From FEN-1139 sp038207155 (GTDB lineage Bacteria; Myxococcota_A; Polyangia; Polyangiales; Polyangiaceae), in assembly GCA_038207155.1 (NCBI GenBank), contig JBBRAB010000016.1, forward strand, positions 1 through 64,000: a stretch of DNA of 64,000 nucleotides. The letters are read 5' to 3'. The notes beneath the pieces are model-generated. The model had not been told where the DNA came from, searched no databases, and worked only from the letters and a program-made list of their open reading frames with translations. The translations under genes and the position numbers were made by a program. Below, one piece after another: positions 33,457 through 41,304 of the stretch (within the stretch, counting starts at the first letter, position 1; each line of letters begins with the position of its first letter).

Positions 33457-33595
33457 GGTGGCATCAGCCCTAGCAGATCGGGGGCTCGGCCACCAGCCCT
33501 GTCGATTTGGTGGGCTCGTCGGCGGATTCGATCGCGCGCGCAGCCCAGGGTGAACTCGTGTACCATCCTAGTAGCGTTTCGTCGGTAGCTCCTCC

Positions 33596-35080
33596 ATGTC
33601 ACCAGGCTTTTTCATCGGGGTACTTAGCGCTGAGGCCATCAGTCAGGTGGCGATCGGGCTGTTTTTCGGCGTTGCCTATTGGCTGGTCCAGTGTGAGGCC
33701 GAGTACCTGGTGTTCGCCTTGCTCAGCTGGTCGGTCGCCCTCATCTCAGGCGGGATTGCTTGGGGGGTCGCGCGGGGCCCCGAGATCTTTCCACACTCGG
33801 CCGCCGTGACCCATGTGGGGGGCGTCCTCTGCATCTCGCTCCACCTGATGTTCGTCGCACTGTTTGTTCGCGTGCGTTCAATTCGTCCCTACGCACTGAC
33901 CGCGGTGCTCGTCACGACGATGTACCTCGCGTTTATACTTGGCGGCTTCTGGTGGCGTCCAACGGCTCTGACGCGTCTCGGTCGTGGCTGGCCGATCTCG
34001 GCGACGATTCCCGAACTGCGTGGCGAAGTGACCCTGGTGGGCGCCAGTTTCTACCTTATTTCTGGGATTTTTGCCCTGATCTCGCTGATCGCCTTGATCC
34101 GCGCCTATCGCAGCAACGTGCGCGAGGCAGGGGTCGTATTGGGCGGTGGCGCGCTGGCGATTGCCGCGACCGCCAACGATTCTTTGGTTGTGGTGGGTTG
34201 GCTCAAGAATCATTACCTGATCCCGCACGTCTTCATGCTCTACTCCTTCCTGGTCGCTCTCTCGCTGTTAATGCGCTACCAGCGCGCGTCGCGCGGGTTG
34301 GTGGTCACGGCGACCACGCTCAAGGAGCGTTCTGAGGAACTCCGACGCTCGTACGCCGATCTGGAAGATGTCCAGCGCGAGCTCGTGACCAAAAAGCAGC
34401 TCGCCGCAGTCGGTGAGCTCGCGGCCGCTATCGCCCACGAAGTTCGAAATCCCCTGGCGATCATCGTCAATGCGGTGGCGGGCCTGCGTCGACCCACGTG
34501 CAGCGACCCCGACCGCATCACGCTCCTCGGGATTGTCGACGAGGAGACCGGGCGCCTCAATCGCCTCGTCACCGATCTTCTGCGTTTCGCGCGGCCCGTC
34601 ACGGTTCGACGCGCAGCGGTGGGCCTCCACGAGCTGGCTAAGCGCGCGGAATGGCGTGGCGACGAGAGCCACGAGATCATCGTCGAGCTCCCCGACGAGC
34701 CCGAGCTGCGAACCGTTCAGGCGGATGCCAACTTGCTAAGACTGGTGTTTGATAATCTCGTGTCGAACGCTTGTCAGTCGATGCCGAACGGGGGCCAAAT
34801 CCGCATCGCGATCTCTCGTGGGAACCTTGCGGGCCGGGACTGCGTGCGTATCGACGTGATTGACCAGGGTCAGGGCATGGACGAACAGGTGCTCAGTCGC
34901 GCTATTGACCCATTTTTTACCACTCGACCGAGTGGCACTGGGCTCGGTCTGCCAATCGTCCAGCGCATCATCGAAGCGCACGGCGGCGCGGTCGAGATTG
35001 ACAGCGAGCTTGGACGCGGTACGATCGTGAGTCTGCTCCTGCCGATGGATCCCGACGCTCTCGGAGCCAACCTGGCCTAG
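33596..35080 (+). CDS. Multi-pass membrane sensor histidine kinase
   Basis: The 494-residue two-component kinase has about seven hydrophobic segments within residues 1-226, in the style of 7TM-type sensor modules. A coiled-coil linker (about 240-268) follows, then a HisKA domain with the H-box AAIAHEVRNPLAIIV (His281) and a C-terminal HATPase domain: LVFDNLVSNACQSMPNGG as N-box, DQGQGMDEQ as G1, and TTRPSGTGLGLPIVQRI as F/G2 boxes. There is no PAS domain. No response regulator is adjacent; the nearest is the NtrC-type gene at 38737, three genes downstream. The H-box is of the NtrB/AtoS kind that often pairs with sigma-54 activators, so they may be partners. Confidence 0.9.
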   Translation: MSPGFFIGVLSAEAISQVAIGLFFGVAYWLVQCEAEYLVFALLSWSVALISGGIAWGVARGPEIFPHSAAVTHVGGVLCISLHLMFVALFVRVRSIRPYALTAVLVTTMYLAFILGGFWWRPTALTRLGRGWPISATIPELRGEVTLVGASFYLISGIFALISLIALIRAYRSNVREAGVVLGGGALAIAATANDSLVVVGWLKNHYLIPHVFMLYSFLVALSLLMRYQRASRGLVVTATTLKERSEELRRSYADLEDVQRELVTKKQLAAVGELAAAIAHEVRNPLAIIVNAVAGLRRPTCSDPDRITLLGIVDEETGRLNRLVTDLLRFARPVTVRRAAVGLHELAKRAEWRGDESHEIIVELPDEPELRTVQADANLLRLVFDNLVSNACQSMPNGGQIRIAISRGNLAGRDCVRIDVIDQGQGMDEQVLSRAIDPFFTTRPSGTGLGLPIVQRIIEAHGGAVEIDSELGRGTIVSLLLPMDPDALGANLA

Positions 35081-35143
35081 TTGGGTGGCTCGTCTCGCTA
35101 CGGGTCCGGTCAAGAGCAGCCTCTCTGACTAGCGAGGACGATG

Positions 35144-36472
35144 ATGCCGATTTCTGCTCAGGATCTGCGCCGTGAACTTGTCGCTCTCGACAAGCAGCAT
35201 GTCTGGCACCCCTACACTGAGATGAGCGCTTGGCTTGAGACCGCCGAGCCCCTCGTGATCGCGCGGGCTGAGGGCTCGCGCTTGTACGATCTCGATGGTC
35301 GTCACTACCTGGATGCGAATGCTTCATGGTGGACCTCACTGCTTGGTCACGGTCACCCTCGGCTCGTGCAGGCTCTCACCCAGCAGGCACGCGAGATGGC
35401 TCACGTGGCGCTCGCCGGTATCGTGCACGAACCTGCGGCCCGGCTCGCCAGCGAGCTGGTGGCGGTCGCTCCTGACGGCCTCAATCGCGTCTTTTTCAGT
35501 GACGACGGCTCGACGGCGATCGAGGTCGCCGTCAAGTTGGCGGTGCAGTATTTCGCGCAGCAGGGGCAGCCCCAGCGGCGACGCTTTCTCTCCCTGGTTG
35601 GCGCATTTCATGGCGAAACACTGGGGCCCACGGCGCTCGGCGGGGTGGACGTGTTTCGGCGTCCGTTCAACCAGATCGTGATGCAGGTCGATTTTTTGCC
35701 ATCACCGGCGGATGGTGTCGAGGCCGCGCTCGAGGCGCTCGAACAGGCGCTGACCGCGCGGGGTAGGGAGTACGCGGCGCTCGTGGTCGAGCCTCTGGTT
35801 CAGGGCTCAGCCGGGATGCGGATGTATCCGTCGGAGTTCCTGTCGAGAGCGCGTGAACTCACGGCGCGCCACGGCGTGCTGCTGGTCGTGGACGAGGTGT
35901 TCACGGGCTACGGTCGAACGGGTCCCATGTGGGCCAGCTCCAGAGCGCCTGACTGTCGACCGGACATCCTCTGCGTGGGTAAGGGATTTTCCGGGGGCAT
36001 GCTCCCGATGGCGGCGACCCTGGTGACCGATCAGCTGTTTTTCGGCTTCTGCGGCGACCGTTCCCGCGCGTTTTATTACGGTCACACCTTCTGCGGAAAT
36101 CCGCTCGGCGCTGCCGTCGCTCGAGAGGTGCTCGCCGTTTATCGCGACGAGGCCATCCTCCAGCAGGGCATCCGCAAGGCGGAGCCGGTGCGTCTCGCAT
36201 TCGAGTCGCTGCTGGGACGACCCGGGATCCGCACGGCGCGTGCTCTCGGTATGGTCGCCGCCGTCGAACTCGAAGAACCAAGCGGCTACCTCGGCTCGGC
36301 GGGCTGGCGCGTCTACGCCGAGGCGCTGCGGCGTGGGGTCTACCTGCGTCCGCTCGGCAATGTCGTCTATATCTGCCCAGCGCTTACGATCGACGACTCA
36401 GATCTGGGTGAGCTGCTCAATGTTGTGGTCGACGTGGTTACCGAGGTGGGCGCGTCGCTCGCGTCGCCGTGA
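35144..36472 (+). CDS. bioA: Adenosylmethionine-8-amino-7-oxononanoate aminotransferase (BioA)
   Basis: BioA converts KAPA to DAPA using SAM as amino donor in biotin synthesis. The 442 residues match the family: VWHPYTEM, YLDANASWWTSLLGHGHPRL, FFSDDGSTAIEVAVK, GAFHGETLG, the cofactor Asp in VVDEVFTGYGRTG, Lys280 in CVGKGFSGG as the PLP lysine, and YGHTFCGNPLG. The second ATG of an ATGATG pair is better spaced from the GAGGA Shine-Dalgarno; 35141 is the alternative. No other bio gene is nearby. Its last 75 bp are also coding on the opposite strand in the M28 peptidase gene. Confidence 0.95.
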   Translation: MPISAQDLRRELVALDKQHVWHPYTEMSAWLETAEPLVIARAEGSRLYDLDGRHYLDANASWWTSLLGHGHPRLVQALTQQAREMAHVALAGIVHEPAARLASELVAVAPDGLNRVFFSDDGSTAIEVAVKLAVQYFAQQGQPQRRRFLSLVGAFHGETLGPTALGGVDVFRRPFNQIVMQVDFLPSPADGVEAALEALEQALTARGREYAALVVEPLVQGSAGMRMYPSEFLSRARELTARHGVLLVVDEVFTGYGRTGPMWASSRAPDCRPDILCVGKGFSGGMLPMAATLVTDQLFFGFCGDRSRAFYYGHTFCGNPLGAAVAREVLAVYRDEAILQQGIRKAEPVRLAFESLLGRPGIRTARALGMVAAVELEEPSGYLGSAGWRVYAEALRRGVYLRPLGNVVYICPALTIDDSDLGELLNVVVDVVTEVGASLASP

Positions 36473-37846
36473 CCCGTGCGCGGCGTCGCGGACCCCCCTT
36501 ATGCCCGCCGCGCGCTCCTGCTCGTCCCCTGAGCCCACCAGCTTGAGGCCACGGTGTTCCGATTGCAGCGGGACGGCGTGCCCGCCCGCTTGCTGATCGA
36601 GCCAACTGACGAGCTCGTCGGTGAGGAGCAGGGCTCGCTCAAGGGCGTCCGATTCCACGCGCTCGAGGGTGTCTTTGCGCGTGTGATAGTTGTCCACGAG
36701 CGTGCCGCAGTCGACCGCCAGAATCGCGATCGAGGGGATGCCGACGGCGTGGAACGCCGAGCCGTCGGTCGCGCCCACCGGGATCGTGACCTTCGTGATC
36801 GGGAACTGTTGAACGCCTGCGATGTTGAGCGCTTCGTGGATCAGCGTCTCGTCGTACTTCGTCCCGAGGAAGGTTTCGTGCGTCACAACGCCGAGGTGCT
36901 CTGCGGTACAGATCCCGTCGAGGAAAATTCCGAAGCTCGGAACCTCCGAGAGCTCGCTGCGGTGCTCAGCGGTAAAGCGCTTGGCACCCCGCAAGCCCGC
37001 CTCTTCACAGCCCGTGGCGAGCAGCACCAGCTCGGTGTGCTCGAGTCGCCGGGTGGCATGCCGGGTGGCTCCGTGGAGCTTTGCCAGCTCGCGAATGACC
37101 GCGATGCCGGCGAGGTTGTCCATGGCGCCTGGAACGACGCGCTGCGAGTCGTAAAAGAACCAGTAACTCAGGGTAAACGGCAGCAGCGTGGCCAAGCTGA
37201 CGCCGCACACCCAGCCGAGCTGGGCGCGCTGGAAAACCGCGCTCGGTAGCAGGGCGGCGAGTGCCGTGGCCAGCAGGAGCGCGACGCCTCCGAGGACTCC
37301 GAGCGCCATCACCCAAGTCGCCTTAGGGCCAAAAATGCGCCAGAGCGTGAACTCTTGGGCGGAGTCGAGGTGCGCGCTCACGTAGATCCGCCTCAGCAGT
37401 TCCCCGCGCGGCGCGATTCGACCAACCACGTTCTGCGAATTGCGCCGAGGGAACAGTCGATCGACGTACTCGCGATACAAAATGAGCTCGAACGCCGGCA
37501 TGGAGCAACCGAGCAGCGCGACGGCGAAACCGAGCGCCGGATGCTTGGTCACGTAGAGCAGCAGCGCGAGGCTGACGCAACCCACGCCGAGGCGAAATGA
37601 GCCGAGAAACGCGGTCGGGTGACAGGTGAAGGCCTCCAACTTCGAGGAGCTGCATAGACGTGAAAAGTCGTGGTGCAGCCGCTGCGCAAGGCGCCGCTCG
37701 GATAGTCCTCCTGAGGGTCGCGGACCGAGCTCCTCGAGCACGCTACGCATGAAGCGAAGCATCGAGGCTCTGTAGCGTATGCGGCGTCCGCTCTCGCCGG
37801 CCTCGTCGTCACAAAATGGCGCCTTGGGTTCGCTCAAATTCAGCAT
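36398..37846 (-). CDS. M28-family zinc peptidase with membrane segments inside the catalytic domain
   Basis: The 482-residue protein carries the M28 metal motifs in order: His159-Leu-Asp161 in VSAHLDS, Asp243 in PGAMDNLAG, Glu281-Glu282 in GCEEAG, Asp310 in FLDG, and His388 in DNYHTRKDT. Hydrophobic segments occur at about 84-125 (two passes) and again at about 176-232 (two passes). The second pair falls between the HxD and MDN motifs, where most M28 enzymes have a short loop. The start at 37846 follows family-like content; a longer start at 37927 adds an unlikely leader. The last ~40 residues are Arg/Gly-rich, overlap bioA on the other strand, and may not be functional. Confidence 0.82.
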   Translation of the reverse strand: MLNLSEPKAPFCDDEAGESGRRIRYRASMLRFMRSVLEELGPRPSGGLSERRLAQRLHHDFSRLCSSSKLEAFTCHPTAFLGSFRLGVGCVSLALLLYVTKHPALGFAVALLGCSMPAFELILYREYVDRLFPRRNSQNVVGRIAPRGELLRRIYVSAHLDSAQEFTLWRIFGPKATWVMALGVLGGVALLLATALAALLPSAVFQRAQLGWVCGVSLATLLPFTLSYWFFYDSQRVVPGAMDNLAGIAVIRELAKLHGATRHATRRLEHTELVLLATGCEEAGLRGAKRFTAEHRSELSEVPSFGIFLDGICTAEHLGVVTHETFLGTKYDETLIHEALNIAGVQQFPITKVTIPVGATDGSAFHAVGIPSIAILAVDCGTLVDNYHTRKDTLERVESDALERALLLTDELVSWLDQQAGGHAVPLQSEHRGLKLVGSGDEQERAAGIRGVRDAAHGSRRRERRAHLGNHVDHNIEQLTQI

Positions 37847-38313
37847 AGGGGCATCCCGCCTGATGGGTCCGATTTCCGGGCGGGAACCGCTCCCCGCCTG
37901 ACCGCGAAACGCGCAGAGCCAAGCCACGCAGAGCTACCCCACACCAGGCAACTCCGACGCAATCCGTGGCGCTACTCCGCGGGCCTGCTCTGCCGTGAGG
38001 CATTTCGGGGACGCAGGTATTGTCGGCCCAACAATCGCTCCGTCAGTGCGCTGACCCTTACGGGGCTTGCCGGACAAATGCAATTACAAGCGCTGTCGCG
38101 CGGCCCATGACAGCGCTTTGAAATGGCCGTGTAATGCTTGTTATGGCGAGCTCGGCAGCGCGCCACGCGACGGGGTGGTGAGCGAAACTGGCTCAATTAG
38201 CACGAAAAGGCGCACTAATTTTGGGGCTTCGATCAGCCTGCGAGATTGGTGCGTAACTTTTTGATGACGCCCTGGCTCTTGACGAACCGCTTTTCCGAGT
38301 CGAAGTTTGCACG
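37847..38313. other. Intergenic region without a supportable gene, rich in inverted repeats
   Basis: No open frame here looks protein-like. The region holds the divergent 5' ends of the M28 peptidase gene and the ferredoxin gene. From about 38050 onward it is more AT-rich than its surroundings. Short inverted repeats include ATTGT/ACAAT (38019-38023 and 38031-38035) and the large hairpin at 38080-38137. A small structured RNA or regulator sites are possible. Confidence 0.5.
38080..38137. repeat. Long imperfect inverted repeat upstream of ferredoxin gene
   Basis: AAGCGCTGTC (38088-38097) pairs with GACAGCGCTT (38109-38118) around an 11-base loop. Outer arms GCAATTAC (38080-38087) and GTAATGC (38131-38137) extend the symmetry with one bulge. 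There is no T-run, so it looks like an operator or a structured RNA element rather than a terminator. Confidence 0.6.
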
Positions 38314-38631
38314 ATGAGTCTGCGTCAGCATTACCTGCTCGTTTGCGTCAATCGGCGACCGCCCGGCAATCCGCGAGGCTCCTGTGCGGAGCGCGGTTCC
38401 GAGGCCATCCTCACTGCGCTCAAGCGCGCGGTGGCTGAGCGCGGTCTGGCGCAAGAGGTGGCGCGAGTGCCCAGTTGCAGCTGTCTGGATGCCTGTGAAG
38501 ACGGGCCTTGCGTGCTCGTCGAGCCCGAACACTTCCTCTATGCCCACGTCACGGAGGCCGACGTGCCCGAGATCGTTGAGGCCCTTGCAGAGGGCGGACG
38601 GGTCGAGCGATTGGTGCGGCCCTTGAAGTAG
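38314..38631 (+). CDS. Thioredoxin-like [2Fe-2S] ferredoxin
   Basis: The protein has 105 residues. Cys11, Cys24, Cys57 and Cys61 have spacings of 13, 33 and 4, the pattern of thioredoxin-fold [2Fe-2S] ferredoxins such as the Aquifex Fd and NuoE-like domains. Two further cysteines (55 and 66) flank the second pair. The N-terminal strand HYLLVCVNRRPPG and the late VLVEPEHFLYAHVTEADVPE match the fold. Low-molecular-weight proteins of this type act as electron carriers; the partner is unknown. The gene stands alone between a repeat-rich intergenic region and the NtrC regulator. Confidence 0.88.
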   Translation: MSLRQHYLLVCVNRRPPGNPRGSCAERGSEAILTALKRAVAERGLAQEVARVPSCSCLDACEDGPCVLVEPEHFLYAHVTEADVPEIVEALAEGGRVERLVRPLK

Positions 38632-38736
38632 CGGCGAGCCCGAGGCGCACTTGTTCCGGCTCCGGCTCCGGGTCCTGGGCCGACCGTCTGGAGCTGGTGG
38701 TTGACCCGCGCTCGCCAACAGAGGAAAGTGCGCGGC

Positions 38737-40161
38737 GTGAGTGAGACTAACGAGCAAGCGACTGGGTTCACGGACGGCGTGACGGGATTGACCGAGCCGA
38801 CCCTGCTGGTGGTCGACGACGACGAAGCCAATCGCCTGAGTCTGCAGCGGATATTTGAGAAGGAGGGCATGAAGGTGCGGCTCGCCGCTGGGGCGCGCGA
38901 GGCACTAGAGGTGCTGCGGCGCCATCGCACCGATGTCGTGCTCACCGATCTTATGATGCCCGGCACGACTGGCGCCGAGCTGCTACGTGCCGTCAAGGAG
39001 GTCAGCCCGGACACCGAGGTCGTGCTGATGACGGCCTTTGGGACCGTGGAGGTGGCAGTCCAGGCGATGAGGGACGGTGCCTACGACTTTGTTGAAAAGC
39101 CGCTCAAGCGCGTCTCGATCGTCAAGACCGTTAAAAAGGCTGCCGAGCGTCGCTCGCTGGTCGCCGAGAACCGCTCACTGCGTCAGGAGCTACGTCGCCT
39201 CTCGGAGCGTGGCGTGGTCGGACAGAGCCCCGCCCTGCGGCGAGTGCTCGACATCATCCGTCAAGCGGCTCCCTCGTCCGCCACTGTCTTGGTACTGGGA
39301 GAAAGCGGTACCGGAAAAGAGCTCATTGCACGCGCCGTGCACACCCAAAGCGGCAGGCGCGGCAGCTTCGTTGCCATCAACTGCGCAGCGATTCCCGAGA
39401 GCATCCTGGAGGCCGAGCTATTCGGCTATGAGAAGGGTGCCTTCACCGGCGCGGCCGCGCGTCGTGACGGGCGGTTCGCGCGCGCGGTAGGCGGCACTGT
39501 CTTTCTCGATGAGATCGGGGAGCTTGCCCCGGCGGTGCAGGTCAAGTTGCTGCGCGTCCTGCAAGAAGGGGAGTTTGAGCCCCTCGGGGGCCTGCCCCAG
39601 CGGACGGACGCGCGCATTGTGGCAGCGACCAATCGCGATCTGCGTGCTGAGGTCGCGGCGGGACGGTTCCGCGAAGACCTGTTTTATCGGCTTAACGTCA
39701 TCTCGGTCACCGCGCCTCCGCTGCGCGCGAGGCGCGAGGATATCCCGCTCCTGGTTGAACATTTTCTGTCGCTCTACGCGGAGAAAAACCACCGGGCAGC
39801 TCCGAGCATCGAGCGAGGGACGCTGGACGCGCTGGGCGAATACGACTGGCCCGGCAATGTCCGCGAGCTCGAGAACGCCATCGAGCGAGCAGTCGTGCTG
39901 TGCCGCACGGGTGCCTTGTCGGTTGAGGATTTCCCCGAGTCGGTGAGCCAGCGCAGCGCCCCAGCAGCGGGCGCACTGACCTTCGCGCTCGGGACCCCAC
40001 TTGATGAGGTGGAGCGCCGTATGATTCGCGAGACACTTCGGACGACGGGCGGGGACAAGTCCCTGGCCGCTCAGCTCCTAGGGATCTCAGCCCGGACGAT
40101 CTACCGAAAACTCGGCGAAGCCGAGGGGACGCGCGGGGAATTGGGGTCCGTGAGCGATTGA
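38737..40161 (+). CDS. NtrC-family sigma-54-dependent response regulator
   Basis: The 474-residue three-domain activator has a receiver with acidic Asp27-29 and phospho-acceptor Asp71 in VVLTDLMMPG. The AAA+ domain has Walker A GESGTGKE (188-195), the sigma-54-contacting GAFTGA (234-239) and Walker B FLDEIGEL. The C-terminal Fis-type helix-turn-helix contains KSLAAQLLGISARTIYRKL. The GTG at 38737 is preferred because GAGGAA lies ten bases upstream; an earlier TTG at 38701 precedes that site. It is immediately upstream of gspC and a candidate -24/-12 promoter, so control of the secretion operon is a reasonable inference. No kinase is adjacent. Confidence 0.93.
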   Translation: MSETNEQATGFTDGVTGLTEPTLLVVDDDEANRLSLQRIFEKEGMKVRLAAGAREALEVLRRHRTDVVLTDLMMPGTTGAELLRAVKEVSPDTEVVLMTAFGTVEVAVQAMRDGAYDFVEKPLKRVSIVKTVKKAAERRSLVAENRSLRQELRRLSERGVVGQSPALRRVLDIIRQAAPSSATVLVLGESGTGKELIARAVHTQSGRRGSFVAINCAAIPESILEAELFGYEKGAFTGAAARRDGRFARAVGGTVFLDEIGELAPAVQVKLLRVLQEGEFEPLGGLPQRTDARIVAATNRDLRAEVAAGRFREDLFYRLNVISVTAPPLRARREDIPLLVEHFLSLYAEKNHRAAPSIERGTLDALGEYDWPGNVRELENAIERAVVLCRTGALSVEDFPESVSQRSAPAAGALTFALGTPLDEVERRMIRETLRTTGGDKSLAAQLLGISARTIYRKLGEAEGTRGELGSVSD

Positions 40162-40166
40162 CAAAT

Positions 40167-40204
40167 TGTCACGGCTCGACGCAACGCCGCTCGCTCTCGT
40201 GACA
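40167..40204. promoter_or_regulatory. Candidate enhancer (activator binding site) for the gsp promoter
   Basis: TGTCACG (40167-40173) and CGTGACA (40198-40204) form a perfect 7-bp inverted repeat with 24 bases between the arms, 70-107 bp upstream of the -24/-12 element. NtrC-type activators bind dyad sites at such distances. It could instead be a weak hairpin after the regulator gene. Confidence 0.4.
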
Positions 40205-40273
40205 GGTTGTCCGGGCACTTGGCCGTTTCCTCAGATTCCAGTGGATTTCTGGTCGACTCGCGACAAAGAGGCG

Positions 40274-40289
40274 TGGCACGCCCCTCGCT
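40274..40289 (+). promoter_or_regulatory. Candidate sigma-54 (-24/-12) promoter of the gsp operon
   Basis: TGGCAC-N5-TCGCT matches the sigma-54 consensus TGGCAC-N5-TTGCW with one mismatch (T to C in the -12 element) and exact spacing. It lies in the short gap between the NtrC-type regulator and gspC. Transcription would begin near 40300, about ten bases before the chosen gspC GTG, so the leader would be very short and the AAGGAA at 40290 would be largely lost. That tension lowers confidence. Confidence 0.5.
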
Positions 40290-40309
40290 AAGGAACCAAC
40301 GGACCCTCA

Positions 40310-41299
40310 GTGTCGTTCGACGCCCTCCTCAAGAAGTACTTCGCGTTCGTCCTGCTCGCCCTCGTCGCGATGGTTGCCTACCTGCAAGCATCGGGGGTCA
40401 TGCAGCTCGTGGGCGCAGCACTGGTTAGTCCTCCGGCGGCGAGCGCGTTTGTCGCGCGTCCCGCTCCCCCGCCACCGCCGATGACGCAGAAGTCTGTCGA
40501 GGCCTTGCTGTCGCGCAATCCCTTCGACTCGATCACCGGGGCGCTCAACAAGCGTCCCGAGACCGAGTCGCTGGAGCCACAGCGACTTGACCTGACCGAT
40601 CCTCAGGCGGTGCTCGGTGCCCCGGCCTGTGACGGGATCCGCGCGGCCATCATCACGCAGTCCGACGATCCCGTTTGGTCGGTGGCCGCTCTGGCGGGTC
40701 CGGGTGAGACCTCGCCGAAGATGCGGCGTGTTGGCGATGAGGTCGGTGGCAAACAGGTGGCGTACATCGGTTTCAACCCGCGAGAGGGGAGTCCTTCGGT
40801 CTGGATGCTCGCCGGCGGTTCACTCTGTCAAACCATGCTCTTTGCCTCACAGGCGGCACCGGTCGCCAGCGTCGCAGCGGCGAGCAGCGCCGCGCCCGTC
40901 AGCACCGACGGCGATTCCGCCCGCAAGGGTCCCCCGAAGATCGCGCCGGATATCGCCGCCAAGATCCAGAAGATCAGCGATACCGAGTATCACGTCGATC
41001 GCTCCGCGCTCGACAAGATCATGGAAGACCAGGCAGCGCTGATGCGCGCCGCTCGCATCGTGCCAGAGCAAAAAGACGGTCAAACCGTGGGTCTGCGGCT
41101 GTTTGGTGTACGACCCGATACCTTGCTCGGCACCATCGGGATCCAGAACGGCGACCGTCTGGACACCATCAACGGCTTTAACATGGCCAGCCCCGAGAAG
41201 GCACTTGAGGCCTATGCCCGGCTGCGCACAGCCGAAAGCCTCAAAGTTCAAATCAACCGTCGTGGCCAGCCGGTCACGATCGACCTAAAGTTCAAGTGA
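40310..41299 (+). CDS. gspC: Type II secretion system protein GspC
   Basis: GspC is the inner-membrane clamp protein that links the pseudopilus platform to the secretin. The 329 residues have a short cytoplasmic N-terminus, one transmembrane segment (about 11-37), a Pro-rich linker (PAPPPPP), and a homology region beginning LLSRNPFDSITG. After an Ala/Ser spacer comes a C-terminal PDZ domain (VGLRLFGVRPDTLLGTIGI, NGDRLDTINGFNMASPEKAL). It begins with GTG and its stop overlaps gspD. It is first in the twelve-subunit operon. Confidence 0.92.
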   Translation: MSFDALLKKYFAFVLLALVAMVAYLQASGVMQLVGAALVSPPAASAFVARPAPPPPPMTQKSVEALLSRNPFDSITGALNKRPETESLEPQRLDLTDPQAVLGAPACDGIRAAIITQSDDPVWSVAALAGPGETSPKMRRVGDEVGGKQVAYIGFNPREGSPSVWMLAGGSLCQTMLFASQAAPVASVAAASSAAPVSTDGDSARKGPPKIAPDIAAKIQKISDTEYHVDRSALDKIMEDQAALMRAARIVPEQKDGQTVGLRLFGVRPDTLLGTIGIQNGDRLDTINGFNMASPEKALEAYARLRTAESLKVQINRRGQPVTIDLKFK

Positions 41300-41304
41300 T
41301 CGCG

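Noticed and set aside
38067..38264. 65-codon plus-strand frame in the intergenic region before the ferredoxin gene
   Set aside because: Cys/Arg-rich translation with no family pattern, located across a strong inverted repeat; more likely a regulatory region.
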